A DNA stretch of 64,000 nucleotides, taken from positions 5,705,293 to 5,769,292 of the forward strand of contig CM042092.1 of the NCBI GenBank assembly GCA_023512835.1. Reading direction: 5' to 3'. This DNA comes from Taxillus chinensis (lineage: Eukaryota > Streptophyta > Magnoliopsida > Santalales > Loranthaceae). A model generated the notes under the pieces. That model was not told where the DNA came from, did not search any database, and saw only the letters and a program-made list of their open reading frames with translations. The translations under genes were made by a program, and so were the position numbers. Within the stretch, counting starts at the first letter, position 1, and the number at the start of each line of letters is the position of its first letter. This document shows positions 59,596 to 64,000 of the stretch, one piece after another.

Positions 59596-61079
59596 TTCAT
59601 GTGAATTTCTAATTCCCGAGAAAACAGGTACGCTACACCTACACATATCTCCCTTATTTGTTCATGTAAATTGTATATGCTTCATGATACCAAACACAAG
59701 GAGCAACAGCTCTTGTGCATTGGGTATTGAATTGCCATGGCGTGTTTGTAAGAAGATTCAACTATAATCAGTAGCATCTGTTTAGCGTGATTTGTCTTTC
59801 CTTGCATTGGTAGCTGATGCAGAAACTTTCATGCTATTCAACATTTAGTAATGATGTATTCATATATCTATATATTGTGATTTGATTCAAGTACCACTTT
59901 GAATAATCAATTACAACTTCATTTTGGCAGTCAGAATCTCATAACCTTTCTCTGGCAAGGATCGTATTTGCTTTGTAGTAGGGAGCAATCTAACTACCAT
60001 ACTACCATAGATATAGTACTGATGATTGTCTAGCATTTGGTTTTCATTCTAAATGTGGAGAAAGACAATCTTATGTTCTATAAAAAGTTCTACTATATTA
60101 CGTTTTTGTGTTTCCTGACTCTCACCAGGATGATCCTTTCAATTATAGTCTTGATAGCGCATATAATTGAGGCTATAAAATAAACTCATTAATACTCCCT
60201 GGCATCTTTATTTATTCCCCCATTTTAAAACTCCCCTTTTATCCTTCTTGCTGGATCCCTTTTATTACAAAGCATTCAGTTTAGTTGCACAACTTCAGGC
60301 GTTTGTCAATTTGGATTTAAGATTCCATATACTTATCAACAAGTTTCTACAATGGGAACTTTAGGATTACCACTTATATAGCTACGTTTGAGCTTTCCGT
60401 CATGCAACAAGGGGGTTCATGAGCATTAGCTGCTGGTTACTTATAATAAGAAACACTACTTATAGCATAAATTTCAAGCCTACCCAAGACAAAGAAGAAG
60501 AAAAAAAGTACCGATTCCTAATGTGTTGGTTTTATAGCAAAGAATTAGAGAAGAGCATATAAAATATTTGGTGAAGTCAAATCTGTGTACATTTAGCAAT
60601 CACGTTATGAGTGGATTAGTGTTGGCAAGAAATTCGTTTTTCCTGCATCGAATTGTTAAATGAGAACTTGAAGGCTTGGGGAGGGAGAAACGAAATTCAG
60701 ACCCGAGCATTTTTTTTTTAAATGAACCCATAGACGGTATAGCTTGAGTATGAAAATCGATATGAAATAGTTATCTCCTTGTACCAACCATTCACTTTGT
60801 TTACTAACTGCTTTTACCAATGCCTTATGGTAAAATCAATTGGTAGTTATCTCCTATTACCAATTGATCGGTTGCAGGCCTTCCGAGTTTGTGTGTGTCT
60901 GTCCCTGGGAAACCTAGAACACTTGTGTTTTGGCAGTTTGGTACCAACGCTGATGTTAGGCTGGAAGAATTGCAGCCCATTTCCCATTACGTTGGCTGCT
61001 TTTGTTTCTTTTGCCTGCCTGTGCTTGAGTGTGATGCAGTGACTGGATATAACACAAAGTTATATAATACACGGGGTCT
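59596..61079 (+). other. 3' region of the F-box gene with a possible 3'UTR intron
   Basis: A donor-like AAACAG|GTACGC at about 59628 and an acceptor-like CATTTTGGCAG near 59930 could define an intron of about 300 bp just after the stop codon. Beyond that no gene is recognised. Confidence 0.35.
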
Positions 61080-61095
61080 AGAATAATAAGCCCCA

Positions 61096-61241
61096 AAGGT
61101 TCCATGGGTGGATCAATTAGCACGGGATAAACGTTGGGAGATCTCAAGTTTCGATTCCTAGCTGTCGCATGAATAAGAGGAGGTTTCCAGGATTTTGGCG
61201 AAATGGGCGTAAGGTGCCCGGAGGTTATTAAAAAAGAAAAA
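61096..61241 (+). mobile_element. tRNA-derived SINE with perfect 16-bp target duplication
   Basis: A 146-bp body is flanked by AGAATAATAAGCCCCA at 61080-61095 and 61242-61257. The 5' part has an A-box-like GGATCAATTAGCACGGG and a good B-box, GTTTCGATTCC. The 3' end is A-rich (TTATTAAAAAAGAAAA). The sequence differs from the SINE at 37661, so it belongs to another family. Confidence 0.92.
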
Positions 61242-61257
61242 AGAATAATAAGCCCCA

Positions 61258-63605
61258 GCCTGTTGCGCTTTTTACACTTGCTAAACAGAACAGCATAACA
61301 GTAATCCTCTGGGCATGGGACATGGCTGGATCATCAATCGATTGAAAATGAGGGTTTTATGTCATTCTCAGGACAAGTTTCTTTATTTGGGTGTACTATT
61401 TGTAAAATTATTCACTGTACAGTGGCAAATATGTGTTGTAATGAATAATGTATTATTATTTTGCAACTCCAAAAAAGAACCTTCAATTAATTCGAGTAAT
61501 ACATAACAATTCTCTGCACGCACCTTTGTTGGCATGCAAGCCTAATTCATATATTAATGGGCCGTTAAGTGGAATTGGCTTGAACGGAATGGAATCAATG
61601 ATGAACTCCAATACAGAATTCCAGTACGTGGCCGCCCCTGCACTTTCATCCAGACTCTACTCTACTATTATGGCTTAAATTTATACCCAAGCCACCGTCG
61701 GAAATATTGGAGAACAGTGACCGATCAAATCGAAGTGCCTTCTTTTACCATGTCTGGCCTACACTACTATTATGGAAAGAGATTTGTATTTAGTTGTGTT
61801 TTCGAATGAGAAATCTTTAAATGATGTAGGCTCTTGAGGGGCCTTTTTCCTCCATGTAAACTCACAATTTTTGTAGAATTCTCATCTTAATTCTATATTG
61901 CACAGTTCTCTTTCATAAATATATTGCAGACATTACCCACCTAATAAACTGCTATATATAACTTCTTAAATTTATACCAATTCAATGGCAAAGAGAGTGT
62001 TTCTGCACGAAGTTCTTATACAAACGACCTGCAAATAGATTTTTCCAATACAAAATAAACATAATACAATACATATTACATGTAAGTCTCTAAGCAATCG
62101 AAACTAGAGGGATCATGATATCTGAAACTAATATTTATATTTCAGTTTAATATTTGAAGTCAGTATAAGGTTGGAGTCGTTAAAAAAAAAAAGACTGCTA
62201 ATAAAAAAATTAATTATTTAAAATTATAGTAAATAATTATAATAAATAATTTTATTATTTAATATAATACATACCATAGTTTAATATATAAGGCAAATGC
62301 AGAGCACAACATTTCCTTTTCGTTTAATATTTCGTTGAAGAAAAGAAAAGAAACGAAATATTTCGAGAGCCGACGATTGCACCTAACACAACGAGGAAGT
62401 GTGAAGGAACAAGAGCTGTCGAGATTGTTTGTCGCGTCAATGGAGGAAGCTCGTCTGTCCAGATCGTCTTTCGAGGTCGTTAAGGTTGTATGTCAAGATC
62501 ATCGAGTCTGTCGAGGTCGTTGATCGATGGAGGCGCGTTGATGTTTTGGTGTCGTGAGGTCGTTCGGCGAGGTCGTTGATGTTCGGGCGTCGCGAGGTCA
62601 TCTGTCGTCAATCTTTTGGAGTCGTGAGGTCTTCTGTCAAACAAAGGCTGGAGTCGCGAGGTTGAGTGGTCGTCTGGCTCTAGCCTCACATTAGTGTCTG
62701 TGTTGTGAGAACCTCTTTCTATTTTTCTTTCTAAAAGTCACTGATGCGAGCAAGGTGAGCACCTTTCGCGTTGATAAAAGGCCCACAAAGCGCGACAAGG
62801 CGTGCGCTTCACTGAAGGCATTACGCCTAATGGGTGTCCTTGGCATTACGCTTCACTTAAGCGTTAGGGCGAGTACTTTTGACTACATTAAAGCAGTGGC
62901 AAGTTCATGCTCATTAAACTGCAAGTGAGTGTCTTGTGGCCTTTAAACCAAAAGTTTGTCATGTAGGCTTTAAACTTAAAGTGTTTATTATATGAAAGTT
63001 TAGCTCTTATATGATCATGTTGCGTCTCCACACATAATTTCTTCTACAGTACACCTCATACTAATGATATCTCTTATGATTTTTTTCATTAAGACTCACC
63101 AAACTAAATAAAAATTAATTAAATTCGTTCTTGACCTTATCTTTGTCCATCAAGATAAATAAACAAAATCAGATTAGCCCATATCTCTTTGTCTATCAAA
63201 TTTTAAATCAATAGTTTCTATTCATATAAGGAAAAAAACATGAATTCACACTTCTCTAATACCACATGTAGAATCTTTAAGATTTCATCATTAGAATTCA
63301 TCAATACAAAAACATATTATTGGATCTTAAGAATTCATGGTTTTTTCACATAATAAAATGATAATAAATAACATTATCCTTTGATAACATGATGTATTAT
63401 TTATAAGACTTTTGATTGATGAATTTTATCTTTTCCCTTACCCTTATTTCTATATAAGGCTTTCTTATTGAAATCTTCTATTTTTTTTTTGGCAGAAGAT
63501 GAAAAACATTTATAAGATAGTAAATTAAAAACTACTATTAACCATCAAATACCTACTCCCATCATACAATTACTAAATTATCCTCTTAGCAACTAATTCA
63601 TCTTT
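61258..63605. other. Intergenic DNA with repetitive GC-richer patch
   Basis: No gene recognised. Bases 62400-62680 contain many GTCGTGAGGTCGT/GTCGAGGTCGTT-like phrases (a degenerate short-period repeat). Bases 62780-62880 contain CGTGCGCTTCACTGAAGGCA and GGCATTACGCTTCACTTAAG, a duplicated motif of the GCGCTTCAC type familiar from dispersed plant repeats. Remaining sequence is AT-rich. Confidence 0.4.
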
Positions 63606-63935
63606 TAGAGCATCTTCAATGTATTAACTATATTAAATGTTATAATTAAATTTAGTTAAAATTTACCTCCAATACATTAGCTATAACACTAAATTTAGAT
63701 AAATTTTTAGCTTTAGCTAGGGGGTGGCACATCATAATTTCATATTGAGACTTGTTCAAAAGCCTAACCTACCCTTTACATCATCATCAATTTGGTCCTA
63801 CTTGATGAATATGGGTAAATCTAAAAAATGATGGTAAAAAAAAAAGATAATGCATCATTAGAGATTGATTAACTAAAGTAATATTGTAGTAAACTAAATT
63901 TAATTTTAGCTATACTATTAAAGATGTTATTAGAG
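63606..63935. mobile_element. AT-rich MITE, complete copy
   Basis: Left end AGAGCATCTTCAATGTATTA. The right end reads in reverse AACATCTTTAATAGTATAGC. The ends resemble those of 30845-31205. No coding content. A following copy starts at about 63933 (AGAGCATTTTCAATTCATTA) and runs off the window end. Confidence 0.5.
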
Positions 63936-64000
63936 CATTTTCAATTCATTAGCTATAGCAAAATTTTACTTAAATTAGTCTTCAATGCATTAAGTATATG
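63936..64000. mobile_element. AT-rich MITE, cut by window end
   Basis: Begins TTAGAGCATTTTCAATTCAT immediately after the previous copy and continues to 64000. Confidence 0.35.

Overview
The window looks like nuclear DNA of a flowering plant. Its genes have many short exons with GT..AG introns, the intergenic DNA is AT-rich, and it is crowded with LTR retrotransposons, SINEs and MITEs. The host genes read as plant-type: an LHT amino-acid permease, a plant AGC VIII kinase with the DFD motif and an activation-loop insertion, a two-RRM glycine-rich RNA-binding protein, the GPI-transamidase subunit GAA1 and an F-box/LRR protein. The species cannot be fixed from this.

Layout: an LHT1-like transporter gene (988-5098, +, seven coding exons) carries a decayed Ty3/gypsy pol fragment in its large second intron. 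A D6PK/KIPK-like kinase (7433-10406, -, two coding exons plus an upstream 5'UTR exon) is followed by a broken, partly inverted duplicate of its own 5' half (12755-14060). A repeat-dominated stretch (16400-31200) follows. It holds a promoter-like block cut by a tandem array of a miniature LTR element (three 414-bp LTRs, two internal regions). The outermost LTR is itself split by a 9.1-kb Athila-like Ty3/gypsy element with a perfect 5-bp target duplication. Several MITEs come next, including a hAT-type foldback.

A small three-exon gene (36057-40215, -, about 109 codons), missed by ORF scanning because its exons are tiny, lies across 4.2 kb and hosts a SINE with a perfect 15-bp target duplication. 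An RRM protein gene (46122-48415, -) and GAA1 (48807-52549, +) are divergent, with 391 bp between their start codons and a duplicated 21-bp motif in that spacer. GAA1 intron 2 contains about 320 bp of implausible A/T homopolymer mosaic that looks like an assembly or consensus fault. The right end has a pair of long direct repeats, the F-box/LRR gene (58198-59595, +), a second SINE with a 16-bp target duplication, and two MITE copies.

The host genes are unrelated housekeeping or signalling genes and do not form a cluster. I found no CRISPR, operon or biosynthetic cluster. The most notable structure is the nested tandem TRIM array with the Athila insertion. All exon boundaries are hand-read from splice consensus, reading frame and family similarity recalled from memory; none was checked by alignment.
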